Below are positions 1-7,123 of a stretch of 18,584 nt of DNA, one piece after another. The DNA is from Clostridia bacterium. GTDB taxonomy: Bacteria; Bacillota; Clostridia; TANB77; CAG-508. The notes beneath the pieces are model-generated. The model made no database searches. It was not told where the DNA came from and worked only from the letters and a program-made list of their open reading frames with translations. Made by a program: the position numbers and the translations under genes. How positions within the stretch are numbered: position 1 is the first letter of the stretch; every line of letters starts with the position of its first letter. The DNA is taken from positions 1-18,584 of the forward strand of contig CAAEVK010000030.1 of NCBI GenBank assembly GCA_900759475.1, in the 5' to 3' direction.

Positions 1-23
1 AAAAAATAAATGGAGGGATTAAC

Positions 24-308
24 ATGTCAAGAAGGGAAAGAAGAGAATTTACAGAAGAATTTAAATTACAAATGGTACAATTATACAACAACGGAAAAGC
101 AAGAAGTGAAATAATAAGAGAATATGATTTAACACCATCAGCATTTAATAATTGGGTAAAAAAATATAATGCAACAGGTTCATTTAAAGCATGTGATAAT
201 AGAACAGAAGAAGAAAAAGAATTAATAAAGTTAAGAAAAGAAAATCAACAATTAAAAATGGAAAATGATATTTTAAAGCAAGCAGCGCTGATAATGGGAC
301 GAAAATAA
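24..308 (+). CDS. IS3-family transposase OrfA
   Basis: This 94-residue protein is the DNA-binding subunit of an IS3-type transposase. Residues 1-60 form a helix-turn-helix of the HTH_Tnp_1 kind, containing the motif FKLQMVQLY and the recognition segment around SAFNNWVKKY. Residues 63-90 form a leucine zipper/coiled coil (LIKLRKENQQLKMENDILKQ) used for multimerisation. The length is typical for intact OrfA. A good Shine-Dalgarno (GGAGGG, 12-17) precedes the ATG. The stop at 306-308 lies 41 nt before the first ATG of orfB, but the orfB frame is open well upstream of that ATG, so the native product is probably both OrfA alone and an OrfAB fusion made by -1 frameshifting at the end of this gene. 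Confidence 0.93.
   Translation: MSRRERREFTEEFKLQMVQLYNNGKARSEIIREYDLTPSAFNNWVKKYNATGSFKACDNRTEEEKELIKLRKENQQLKMENDILKQAALIMGRK
300..306 (+). other. Putative -1 programmed frameshift site of the IS
   Basis: At the end of orfA the zero-frame reads CGA AAA TAA. Slipping one base back lets the AAA codon re-pair perfectly on the preceding A-run and gives CGA AAA ATA AAA ATA, continuing into the orfB frame without a stop. The fusion would read ...LIMGRKIKIILANKEKYS..., which matches the usual continuity of IS3 OrfAB proteins. A second candidate heptamer, T TTA AAG at 272-278, also leads into the open orfB frame. No experimental evidence distinguishes them. Confidence 0.45.
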
Positions 309-349
309 AAATAATATTAGCAAATAAAGAAAAATACAGTATCAGCGCA

Positions 350-1132
350 ATGTGTAAATTTTTAGGAATATCAAGGTCATTAATATATTATAAAAGAAAA
401 AATAGAAGAAAAGATGTAGAACTAGAAAATCATATAATTAGAATTTTTAAGGAAAGCAAAAACAATTATGGATCAAGAAAAATAAAAGTAGAATTACAAA
501 AATTAGGATATCAAGTAAGTTTAAGAAGGATTAGAAAATATATGGATTTAAACGGATTGGTATCAAATTATACAGTAAAACAATTTAAGGTTCATAAAGC
601 TAAATGTAACGAAGATGAAATCGAAAATAAACTAAATAGAGAATTTAATAGAGAAGAAAAATTAGATGTAGTAGTAAGTGATTTAACATATGTAAACGTT
701 AAGGGAAAATGGAATTACATATGTTTGATAATAGATTTATTTAATAGAGAAATAATAGGGTATGCTGCTGGAAAACATAAGACGGCAGATTTAGTATATA
801 AAGCATTTAGCAAAATAAAATACAATTTGAATAATATAAATATATTTCATACAGATAGAGGAAATGAATTTAAAAATAAAGTAATAGAAAAAGTATTAAA
901 AACATTTAAAATAGAAAGATCATTAAGTAAAAAAGGATGCCCGTATGATAATGCAGTAGCAGAATCAACATATAAAATAATAAAGACAGAATTTGCATTT
1001 AATAGAATTTTTGAAAATTTTGAGGAACTGGAAGCAGAATTGTTTGATTATGTTAATTGGTATAATAATATTAGAATACATAGTTCTCTAAATTATTTAA
1101 CACCAATTGAATATAAAAAAGTGTCCTTATAA
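350..1132 (+). CDS. IS3-family transposase OrfB (DDE integrase)
   Basis: This is the catalytic part of an IS3-type transposase (rve/retroviral integrase fold), which cuts and joins transposon ends with two metal ions. An N-terminal HTH_21-like region covers roughly residues 1-75. The DDE triad is visible as D111 (in VVVSDLTYV), D169 (HTDRGNEF) and E205 (NAVAESTYK), with exactly 35 residues between the last two, the canonical D-35-E spacing. The C-terminus (YNNIRIHSSLNYLTPIEY) is the usual family ending, so the enzyme looks intact. The reading frame is open upstream of 350 (codons for KIKIILANKEKYSISA directly precede the ATG) and joins the end of OrfA in -1 frame, so ATG 350 may not be the functional start. 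Confidence 0.93.
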   Translation: MCKFLGISRSLIYYKRKNRRKDVELENHIIRIFKESKNNYGSRKIKVELQKLGYQVSLRRIRKYMDLNGLVSNYTVKQFKVHKAKCNEDEIENKLNREFNREEKLDVVVSDLTYVNVKGKWNYICLIIDLFNREIIGYAAGKHKTADLVYKAFSKIKYNLNNINIFHTDRGNEFKNKVIEKVLKTFKIERSLSKKGCPYDNAVAESTYKIIKTEFAFNRIFENFEELEAELFDYVNWYNNIRIHSSLNYLTPIEYKKVSL

Positions 1133-1185
1133 AAATTGTCTAAAAAAGGGTTGACAATCCATAAAATATATATGGAGGAAAAGTA

Positions 1186-1593
1186 ATGTTAAGTTTAGAA
1201 AAGGTAAAAAGTGAGTTAGAAAAATATAATTATACTTATGATAATAACATTCTATGTGGACATACAAAATCAAAGATAAAGTGGGTTTTACCAGCAGGAA
1301 TAGTAAATGTATTTGCATTTGAACAAGCCACATCATATTTATTTGGTTTTGACACACAAGGAATAAATTTATTTCCAATTCAAGGAGATTGGAATATTGC
1401 TGATAGTTTATTTATTACATGGAATGATATAAAAAATTTCAAAATGAAAAACGGATTATTAGAAAATGAAATGCAAATTGAAACTAAATCTATGAAAATA
1501 GAAATGAAAATAAATAAAGTAGTGGCTAATAATAGTTGGGTTAAGGATAATATAAATTATCTAAAAGAGAAAAATTATTTTTACAATGAATAA
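1186..1593 (+). CDS. Hypothetical protein, possibly PH-like fold
   Basis: I do not recognise this 135-residue protein by name. It has no signal peptide or transmembrane segment and is probably cytosolic. The C-terminal two-thirds alternates short beta-like segments (GINLFPIQGDW, SLFITWNDIKNFKMKNGLL, MQIETKSMKIEMKIN) and ends in a likely amphipathic helix (WVKDNINYLKEKNYF). This layout, with the phrase 'ITWNDIKNFKMKNG', resembles bacterial PH-like domains, but that is an inference from pattern only. A Shine-Dalgarno GGAGGA at 1174-1179 fixes the start. The IS right end lies about 30 nt before the ATG, so the gene's original promoter region was probably displaced and expression may depend on readthrough from the IS. 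Confidence 0.7.
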   Translation: MLSLEKVKSELEKYNYTYDNNILCGHTKSKIKWVLPAGIVNVFAFEQATSYLFGFDTQGINLFPIQGDWNIADSLFITWNDIKNFKMKNGLLENEMQIETKSMKIEMKINKVVANNSWVKDNINYLKEKNYFYNE

Positions 1594-1619
1594 TATAAAA
1601 TTTATAGTGGAGTTAGTTT

Positions 1620-2309
1620 ATGATGAAAAAAATAATCAATGGAACTATTATTGTTTTAAGTACCATATTAATTGGATTTGTTATGATTTTTAGTGTAATT
1701 CCTAATATTGTCTTAAATGTTAAAGTAACAATAGGAGGTTTTGCAATACCGACTTTTATAATAATTATTACAATGATAGTACAAATAAAGAAGTCTAAAG
1801 ACATACAAGAAAAAAGTAAAATAAGAAACTTTTGGTTAAAAGCATTATTTATCATATATTGTTTATTATTAATTACGATTTTATTTTTGAATAATGAATA
1901 TAGAATGGGTGGATTTCAAAACATTAGTACATTTTCAAAAGAGCATTTTGAAACAAGTAATATTATACCATTTGCTACTATAATAGGTTATGCAAGTGGG
2001 ATGGTTTCTAATGATATTAATACAGGCATAGTAATAATTAATTTAGTTACAAATTTACTTTTATTTGCACCAATGGTTTTTTTTATTCCTATGTTATTTC
2101 AAGATAAAATAAAGAACACAAAACAATTTCTAATAATAATTATTATACTTACATTTCTTGTTGAAATAATACAATTTATAACATATAGAGGCTCAACAGA
2201 CATTGATGATATAATATTAAACACAATAGGGGCAAGTATTGTATATATGCTAATGAAAACAAAAGCCGTAAAGAAATTATTAGAAAAAGCGATTGATATA
2301 ACATCATAA
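1620..2309 (+). CDS. VanZ-like family membrane protein
   Basis: This 229-residue protein has about six hydrophobic segments: two near the N-terminus (about 6-26 and 33-52), one near 73-91, and a C-terminal trio at about 138-158, 167-186 and 199-213. The C-terminal part shows the VanZ-like signature: SNIIPF near 114, NLVTNLLLFAPMVFFIP, EIIQFITYRGSTDIDDIILNTIGA. VanZ of vancomycin transposons gives low-level teicoplanin resistance, but most chromosomal VanZ-like proteins have no known substrate, so no resistance role is claimed. The start has tandem ATGs (1620 and 1623) behind a GTGGAG site. The gene sits between two small genes with close spacing and may be cotranscribed with them. Confidence 0.85.
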   Translation: MMKKIINGTIIVLSTILIGFVMIFSVIPNIVLNVKVTIGGFAIPTFIIIITMIVQIKKSKDIQEKSKIRNFWLKALFIIYCLLLITILFLNNEYRMGGFQNISTFSKEHFETSNIIPFATIIGYASGMVSNDINTGIVIINLVTNLLLFAPMVFFIPMLFQDKIKNTKQFLIIIIILTFLVEIIQFITYRGSTDIDDIILNTIGASIVYMLMKTKAVKKLLEKAIDITS

Positions 2310-2337
2310 AGAATAATAATTTATGGAGGAAGTAAAA

Positions 2338-2574
2338 ATGAAAATTGCAAAGATTATATTATCAATAGTTACAATGCTATTTGCATTACTAGGATTATTA
2401 AAAGTTATATCTTTTGATATTGCAAATCCAATAATGTTTTTAGCATTAGCTACTTTATTAGTATTGAGAAGTATTGAGTATAAGAAAAGTAGAGAAAATA
2501 GTAGTTTTATACTAACTGTTATTACAGCAGTATTTTTATATGTTATAGTTATTTATAATGTTTTTATAGCATAA
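2338..2574 (+). CDS. Small membrane protein, unknown (DUF3953-like?)
   Basis: This 78-residue protein has three hydrophobic segments: MKIAKIILSIVTMLFALLGLL, a short middle one (PIMFLALATLLVL) and a C-terminal one (FILTVITAVFLYVIVIYNVF). A basic patch (EYKKSRENS) separates the last two. The layout resembles small DUF3953-type proteins, but the assignment is a guess. The upstream in-frame ATG at 2323 overlaps the Shine-Dalgarno GGAGGA (2325-2330), which is well placed for ATG 2338, so 2338 is chosen as the start. The gene follows the VanZ-like gene by 28 nt and is followed by a terminator, so it is probably the last gene of that unit. Confidence 0.7.
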   Translation: MKIAKIILSIVTMLFALLGLLKVISFDIANPIMFLALATLLVLRSIEYKKSRENSSFILTVITAVFLYVIVIYNVFIA

Positions 2575-2593
2575 TAAATTACATTTTTTTATA

Positions 2594-2628
2594 AGAATAG
2601 CTAAATTTTGAGGGCTATTCTTTTTTTC
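2594..2628 (+). terminator. Rho-independent terminator
   Basis: An 8-bp stem (AGAATAGC at 2594-2601 with GCTATTCT at 2614-2621) is followed directly by a run of T. It closes the VanZ-like/small membrane protein unit. Confidence 0.85.
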
Positions 2629-2730
2629 GTGAAATTTTGTGAAATATATATAATTTCCTAAAGATTGGATATATCTTTATTTTTTCTATAAGATATGATA
2701 TAACTAAAATATAATGAAAGGATTTTCAAA

Positions 2731-3600
2731 ATGAGAAAAATAAATGATATACAATTAAAAGAATTATTCATAGAAATAAAAAATAATAACAAAATAGCAT
2801 TTGAAAAATTATATAACCAATATAACAAGTTAGTATATGGAATAGCTTTTAGCATATTAAAAAACAACCAAGATTCAGAAGATATAGTCCAAAATGTATT
2901 TACAAAACTTTATACTATGGATAAGAGTAAATTGCCTAATAATAATGAAGCTACATGGATATACTCTGTTACCAAAAATGAAACATTAAACTTCTTACAA
3001 AAAAAGCATAGTGATATCAGTTTAGAAAATGTATATGAGATAGAAGATACAGACAATGAAATAATAGATAAAGACACTTATAACAGATTGATAAGTAAAT
3101 TAGAGGATAAAGAAAAAGAAATTATTTCATTAAAAATATTAGGTAATTTTTCTTTTGACGAGATAGGAAACTTGCTAAATAAACCGACAGGAACAATAAA
3201 ATGGAAATATTATAAGTCTATTCATACTTTGAAAATATTATTAGGTAATTTAGGAATGTTCTTTGTTTCATTTATATCAAGTATAATCTTTTTCAAAAAC
3301 GGAGCAAAAAAATCAGATACAGTAAAAGAAGATGTAGGTGATACTGAAGATAATAATTTTAGAGAAGATGAAGAAATAAAAGGAAATCCTACAGAAGAAA
3401 ACAAAGAGAATATTATTTCTGATGAAAAGGAAGAACAAATACAAGAAAATGTTATCGTAGATGTACCTGTACAAAACAACATAAACTATATGGGAATAGG
3501 CTTTATGGGAATATCCTTAGTATTTTTCATAATAACAATAATTTTTTCTATTATTTTTGCAAAACACCAACTAAAAAGAAGAAAAAAATTGTCTAAATAA
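2731..3600 (+). CDS. ECF-type RNA polymerase sigma factor with membrane-anchored C-terminal extension
   Basis: Residues about 15-90 match sigma-70 region 2 (AFEKLYNQYNKLVYGIAFSILKNNQDSEDIVQNVFTKLY) and about 115-165 match region 4 (LEDKEKEIISLKILGNFSFDEIGNLLNKPTGTIKWKYYKSIHTLK), so this directs RNA polymerase to a specific promoter set. Ordinary ECF factors end near residue 170-190. This one continues for more than 100 residues with a hydrophobic segment (about 173-190), an acidic Glu/Asp/Asn-rich linker (about 195-248), a second strong transmembrane segment (about 253-276) and a basic tail (KHQLKRRKKLSK). The extension may tether the factor and take over the role of a separate anti-sigma protein; this is inference. 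The start is ATG 2731 behind AAAGGA (2717-2722). The membrane protein 26 nt downstream is a likely partner. Confidence 0.88.
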   Translation: MRKINDIQLKELFIEIKNNNKIAFEKLYNQYNKLVYGIAFSILKNNQDSEDIVQNVFTKLYTMDKSKLPNNNEATWIYSVTKNETLNFLQKKHSDISLENVYEIEDTDNEIIDKDTYNRLISKLEDKEKEIISLKILGNFSFDEIGNLLNKPTGTIKWKYYKSIHTLKILLGNLGMFFVSFISSIIFFKNGAKKSDTVKEDVGDTEDNNFREDEEIKGNPTEENKENIISDEKEEQIQENVIVDVPVQNNINYMGIGFMGISLVFFIITIIFSIIFAKHQLKRRKKLSK

Positions 3601-3626
3601 TAGAAAGAAAAAAAGAGGTGGTTTTT

Positions 3627-4814
3627 ATGAAAAAGAAAATTATTTTAATTATAATAATAGTTATAGCAATAATATTATTAGTACCTATTCCTATGAGCTT
3701 AAAAGATGGAGGCAGTATTAGATTTCAAGCATTATTATATAATATAACAAAATATCATAAATTAGATGTATCTACTAAAGATGGATATGTTGATGGAATA
3801 AGAATTGAAATTTTAGGAGTTGAAGTATTTAATAATATAGAAAGTCCTGAAACTATAACAGAAACAGTAGAAAGAAGAAAAGTAAAAGATGTTAAAATAG
3901 TAAATTCTAAAAACATAAATACAAATGAATTAGTAAAATTTAATGGAATTGTATATGGTAAATCTAATTCAATGATTGATTATGCAGGAAATTTAGATAA
4001 TTGGATAGGAACAATAAATTTTTTAATAGATGAAAGTTACTTTCCAGAAATAAATGGCGAAACAAATAATAAAAATTTATTAAATTCTAAAGTTTTAGAA
4101 GCTAATGGAAAAAATATGGTATTAAATATTGATGAGGTAGCAGTATTATTTGAAGCTGTTGTTGAAGATAAAACGAACGAAGTTAGTAATAATGATAATA
4201 AAGAGTATAATAGTTTTGTAGGTACAGTATTAGAAGAAACAACTACATATATGATAGTTGAACCTAACGAAGATGAAGACGAAAGAAAGTCAGCAGATAA
4301 AATAAAAATAAATTATGGAACAGATCATTATGACTATTTATATGGAATAGGAAGAAAAGTTATAATTAAATATACAGGCTATATCAAAGAAACATATCCA
4401 GCACAAATAGATACAAATGAAATCTTGATAGATGGTTACGAAAATTTTGAATTATCTGTAAAAAAATCAGATAAAAAAACAAAATTTAAAATATTAAGTA
4501 ATCAAGAATTATATAAAAATAATTCGAATTTTGATTTATATTATTACGGACTAGAAGAAGTAAACATTTCTGTAGATAATGAAATAATGCCATTAGAAGA
4601 TGCTTTGAAAAGTGGAAAAATGACTATTGATGGTATTTTAATAAAAGCAAATCAAGATGTAAGTAATGGAAAAATAAAAAGCGAAGTGTATAAAGATGGT
4701 GGAACAACAGAATGGTACTATGATACATATACAATTATAAAATGTCATTCTTTAGATGGGAATAGAGATGTGTATATTGGAATACCAGAAATGAGATTAA
4801 ATACTATAAAGTGA
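3627..4814 (+). CDS. Membrane-anchored exported protein, hypothetical (DUF3221-like segment)
   Basis: This 395-residue protein begins with a basic-hydrophobic anchor (KKKIILIIIIVIAIILLVPIP); no lipobox cysteine follows, so the bulk is probably outside the cell, tethered by the N-terminus. About residues 195-270 contain an OB-like stretch (FVGTVLEETTTYMIVEP ... KSADKIKINYG ... GRKVIIKYTGYIKETYPAQIDTNEILI) that resembles the DUF3221-type segment of Firmicute exported proteins. The end (TYTIIKCHSLDGNRDVYIG) looks conserved too, but I cannot name a function. A GTG at 3618 lies inside the GAGGTGG ribosome-binding site (3615-3621), so ATG 3627 is taken as the start. It directly follows the membrane-tethered sigma factor and is probably in the same operon, as a sensor, effector or target. 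Confidence 0.8.
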   Translation: MKKKIILIIIIVIAIILLVPIPMSLKDGGSIRFQALLYNITKYHKLDVSTKDGYVDGIRIEILGVEVFNNIESPETITETVERRKVKDVKIVNSKNINTNELVKFNGIVYGKSNSMIDYAGNLDNWIGTINFLIDESYFPEINGETNNKNLLNSKVLEANGKNMVLNIDEVAVLFEAVVEDKTNEVSNNDNKEYNSFVGTVLEETTTYMIVEPNEDEDERKSADKIKINYGTDHYDYLYGIGRKVIIKYTGYIKETYPAQIDTNEILIDGYENFELSVKKSDKKTKFKILSNQELYKNNSNFDLYYYGLEEVNISVDNEIMPLEDALKSGKMTIDGILIKANQDVSNGKIKSEVYKDGGTTEWYYDTYTIIKCHSLDGNRDVYIGIPEMRLNTIK

Positions 4815-4827
4815 CTATGATTTATCA

Positions 4828-4862
4828 ATACTCTATGCAAAAATGTATAGGGTATTTTTTAT
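4828..4862 (+). terminator. Rho-independent terminator of the sigma-factor unit
   Basis: The arms are ATACTCTAT (4828-4836) and ATAGGGTAT (4847-4855), a 9-bp stem with one G-U pair, followed by TTTTT. It lies 14 nt after the stop of the preceding gene. Confidence 0.8.
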
Positions 4863-5090
4863 TATTATAAATCCCATACAAATTCGATAGAAAATGTATC
4901 AAGTAATGAAAAAATAGAAAACATATTTATTACTAATAGGAATGAAAAATTAGATTTTTCCTATTTTTAAAAAAATTTAAATTTTTTTCTCAAAATGAGA
5001 TGTTTTTAAAAATTTTTGGACTTATATAAATAGAGAGATAGGACAATCTCTATTTTGAATAACATTTATTAGAAATGTTATGAAGGAGTC
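4863..5090. other. AT-rich intergenic leader with small hairpins before the recombinase unit
   Basis: No gene is seen here. The stretch contains three short inverted repeats: TCTCA/TGAGA (4988-5000), AGAGAT/ATCTCT (5034-5051) and a 9-bp perfect stem ATAACATTT/AAATGTTAT (5059-5081) that ends one base before the Shine-Dalgarno of the next gene. A long A/T homopolymer region lies at about 4968-5015. No convincing sigma-A promoter was found. Sites before a serine recombinase gene are where an attachment site or operator could lie, but neither can be proven from one copy. Confidence 0.35.
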
Positions 5091-5098
5091 TAAAAGTA

Positions 5099-5314
5099 AT
5101 GCAATGTACAATTCTAAAAATTAAAAAAGAACAATATGTACAAATTTATCTAACCAAAGAAGAACTGAAAGCTCAAGAAACACAAGAAAAAATAAATGAA
5201 TATAAAAAGCAAAAATGCAAGTTAGGAATATTTGTAGCAGGTCAAGAGAATTATCCCGAAATTCTTAATAAAATTGTTACAAAACAAATGGAATTATCAG
5301 ACAATGTATGCTAA
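5099..5314 (+). CDS. Small conserved companion protein of a serine recombinase
   Basis: This 71-residue cytosolic protein has the pattern of small ORFs often found just before large serine recombinases of clostridial mobile elements: MQCTILKIKKEQYVQIYLTKEE, a charged central helix, then a C-terminal piece (LGIFVAGQENYPEILNKIV). A GAAGGAG site (5082-5088) precedes ATG 5099 at good spacing. The recombinase starts 37 nt after its stop, so the two are probably cotranscribed. The function is unknown; a regulatory or directionality role is a guess from position only. Confidence 0.65.
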   Translation: MQCTILKIKKEQYVQIYLTKEELKAQETQEKINEYKKQKCKLGIFVAGQENYPEILNKIVTKQMELSDNVC

Positions 5315-5351
5315 CATAGAGGATAAGCAATATCAGGCAAAAGGAGGAAAA

Positions 5352-6929
5352 ATGACAGTTGTAGGATATTGTAGATTGTCTAGAGATGAAGATAAAGAAA
5401 ATTATTCGAGCATAGAGGAACAAAAAAGAATCATTAAAGAATATGCATCTTCTCGTAATTGGACAATCGAAGATAAGGACTTCTACATAGATGACAATGT
5501 TTCGGGATATACCTTTAATAGACCTGAATTCACAAAAATGATAGAAAAAGTAAAGGGAGGTAAAATTGATGTAGTTATAGCAAAAGACCTATCAAGAATA
5601 GGAAGAAACAATGGAAAAGTTTTGGTACTTATTGATGAATTCAAAAATATGCAAAAAAACTTAATTTTAGTTTCAGAAATGGGAGGAACTTATGATGTCT
5701 TAAACGATAGAGATGATACCATCGGAATTACAACTTGGTTTAATGAAAGATATGTAAAAGATTGTTCAAGAAAAACAAGAGACCATATGTATTCTAAACA
5801 AAAAACTGGAAGATTAGTAATGGGTAATTATTATGGATATGTAAAAGATAAAGAAGATGTTACAAAGTTATATGTAGATGAAGAAATTAGACCAGTTATA
5901 GCATTAATATACAGATTATATGTTGAAGAAGGATTAGGTAGAAAAAAGATTTGTGATATTTTAAATAGTGAATACAGTTATCCTACTCCATCAGTATATT
6001 ACAGACAAAAACATTTAGAAAGAGGGAGAATATATAAACATCCAGTACAAGAGCTATGGTCTACATATATGATAAGTAATATCCTAAATAATGATGTATA
6101 TACAGGCAACTTAAGGACGCATAAAAAGAAAACAGTTTCTATAAGGGGTAGGGCAATAAAACTTCCTGAAGAAGAACATTTTGTATTTGAAAATCATCAT
6201 GAAGCAATTATTTCAAAAGAAATGTTTGAGCTGGCACAAAATATACGAAAAAGAAAAGCAAAATCAAAGACTACTGCGGGAACAAGAAAAAGAAATTATG
6301 CTTTTTCAGGGCTAATTAGATGTGGTGATTGTGGTTTTGGAGTAAGTGGAATTACAATGAATCGAAAACAAAAGCAGAAAGGATATGAATGTTCACAGTA
6401 TAGGACTTATGGAAAAGCAAGATGTAAATGCCACGAAATAAAAGAAAGTGATATAATCATTCATTTAAGAGAATTTCTAAAATTTACTAAACAAAAATAT
6501 CAAGATGAGATAAATAAAATAGAAATTGAGGTTAAAACTAATAAAGAACAGACAAATAAAGAAAAAATTAAGTTTGAAATAGAAACACTAAAAGCAGAAT
6601 ATAAAGTGTTATTAAATCAAAAAATAAAAGATTTAACAAGTATTACGAATGAGTATCAAAAACAGATGATAGAAAAATCATATAAAGAATTAGAACTAGA
6701 AAAGACAGATAGAATAGAAAAATTGCAAGAAATTCTAAATAAGTCAGAACTAGAAAATTCAAAAGAAAAAATAAAAAAACTGAAAACTGCAACGGAATAT
6801 TTTGAAGAGATTATATCATCAGAAATTCCTAGTAGATATGTTTTAGAAAATATAATTGATATGATATGGATTTATAGTGATAAAACTGTAAAATTTGATT
6901 TGAAAGTAGATAGTGAAAAATTAATATAA
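5352..6929 (+). CDS. Large serine recombinase (site-specific integrase/resolvase)
   Basis: This 525-residue enzyme carries an N-terminal resolvase domain with the nucleophile in YCRLSRDED (Ser10) and the conserved segments SIEEQ, VSGYTFNRPEF, VVIAKDLSRIGRN and the GITTWFNERYVKDCSRKTRD helix. A 'Recombinase' domain follows (about 155-300; GYVKDKED ... GRKKICDILN ... WSTYMISNILNNDVYTGNL). Then comes a zinc ribbon with C324-x2-C327, C347 and C358/C360, and a long coiled coil to the C-terminus. These together define the large serine recombinases that move integrative elements and phages. ATG 5352 is chosen because AAAGGAGG at 5340-5347 sits directly before it; upstream in-frame ATGs overlap the preceding gene. 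All key residues look intact. Confidence 0.93.
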   Translation: MTVVGYCRLSRDEDKENYSSIEEQKRIIKEYASSRNWTIEDKDFYIDDNVSGYTFNRPEFTKMIEKVKGGKIDVVIAKDLSRIGRNNGKVLVLIDEFKNMQKNLILVSEMGGTYDVLNDRDDTIGITTWFNERYVKDCSRKTRDHMYSKQKTGRLVMGNYYGYVKDKEDVTKLYVDEEIRPVIALIYRLYVEEGLGRKKICDILNSEYSYPTPSVYYRQKHLERGRIYKHPVQELWSTYMISNILNNDVYTGNLRTHKKKTVSIRGRAIKLPEEEHFVFENHHEAIISKEMFELAQNIRKRKAKSKTTAGTRKRNYAFSGLIRCGDCGFGVSGITMNRKQKQKGYECSQYRTYGKARCKCHEIKESDIIIHLREFLKFTKQKYQDEINKIEIEVKTNKEQTNKEKIKFEIETLKAEYKVLLNQKIKDLTSITNEYQKQMIEKSYKELELEKTDRIEKLQEILNKSELENSKEKIKKLKTATEYFEEIISSEIPSRYVLENIIDMIWIYSDKTVKFDLKVDSEKLI

Positions 6930-6988
6930 ACAAATGATTTTTTAAATATGTAATGTTACAAAAAAGTCCTTTGAAAAAATGTATAAAA

Positions 6989-7072
6989 TGCCAAAAATGT
7001 GATAAATCTTAAAAAAATGCTTGCGAAAATGTGATAAATTATACAAAAAACATTTGCAAAAACGTGATTTTA
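6989..7072 (+). repeat. Three regularly spaced operator-like repeats before the ATPase gene
   Basis: The core TTGCnAAAAtGTGAT(A/T) occurs three times: GCCAAAAATGTGATAAAT (6990-7007), TTGCGAAAATGTGATAAAT (7021-7039) and TTGCAAAAACGTGATTTTA (7054-7072). The GTGAT cores begin at 6999, 7031 and 7064, a period of 32-33 bp, close to three helical turns. The last copy overlaps the putative -35 of the ATPase promoter. The arrangement suggests binding sites for a regulator sitting on one face of the DNA. Confidence 0.6.
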
Positions 7073-7082
7073 GATGTATAAT
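7054..7082 (+). promoter_or_regulatory. Sigma-A-type promoter of the ATPase gene
   Basis: TTGCAA (7054-7059) and a perfect TATAAT (7077-7082) are separated by 17 nt. The -35 lies inside the third repeat of the upstream array, so a protein bound there would compete with RNA polymerase. Confidence 0.65.
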
Positions 7083-7123
7083 TAGTACAAAGTAACATAT
7101 ATTAGTTATAGGAGATGATTGTT

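Larger units (their letters stand above)
1..1156 (+). mobile_element. IS3-family insertion sequence (left end outside window)
   Basis: Two consecutive genes encode an IS3-type OrfA (HTH plus leucine zipper) and OrfB (DDE integrase) in relative -1 frame, the hallmark layout of the family. The right end is placed at about 1156, where the strand ends in ...GGGTTGACA; read inward from the right end this begins TGTCAACCC, matching the family's TG...CA tips. The left terminal repeat is not identifiable because the window begins only 23 nt before orfA, so the left boundary and target duplication cannot be seen. The right boundary is inferred from sequence shape, not from a matched repeat pair. Confidence 0.8.

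Noticed and set aside
1151..1179. Outward hybrid promoter from the IS end (TTGACA)
   Set aside because: No -10 hexamer at 16-18 nt; that position holds the ribosome-binding site of the next gene.
4863..5098. Clear attachment site for the recombinase
   Set aside because: Without the other junction or an empty site, no core sequence can be recognised; hairpins alone do not prove it.
5274..5351. Longer N-terminus for the serine recombinase
   Set aside because: It overlaps the preceding small gene and lacks a ribosome-binding site, while AAAGGAGG sits directly before ATG 5352, and the resolvase domain begins there.
6989..7072. Short repeats as a CRISPR array
   Set aside because: Only three degenerate ~18-nt copies with about 14-nt AT-rich spacers, one overlapping a promoter, and no cas genes; operator repeats fit better.
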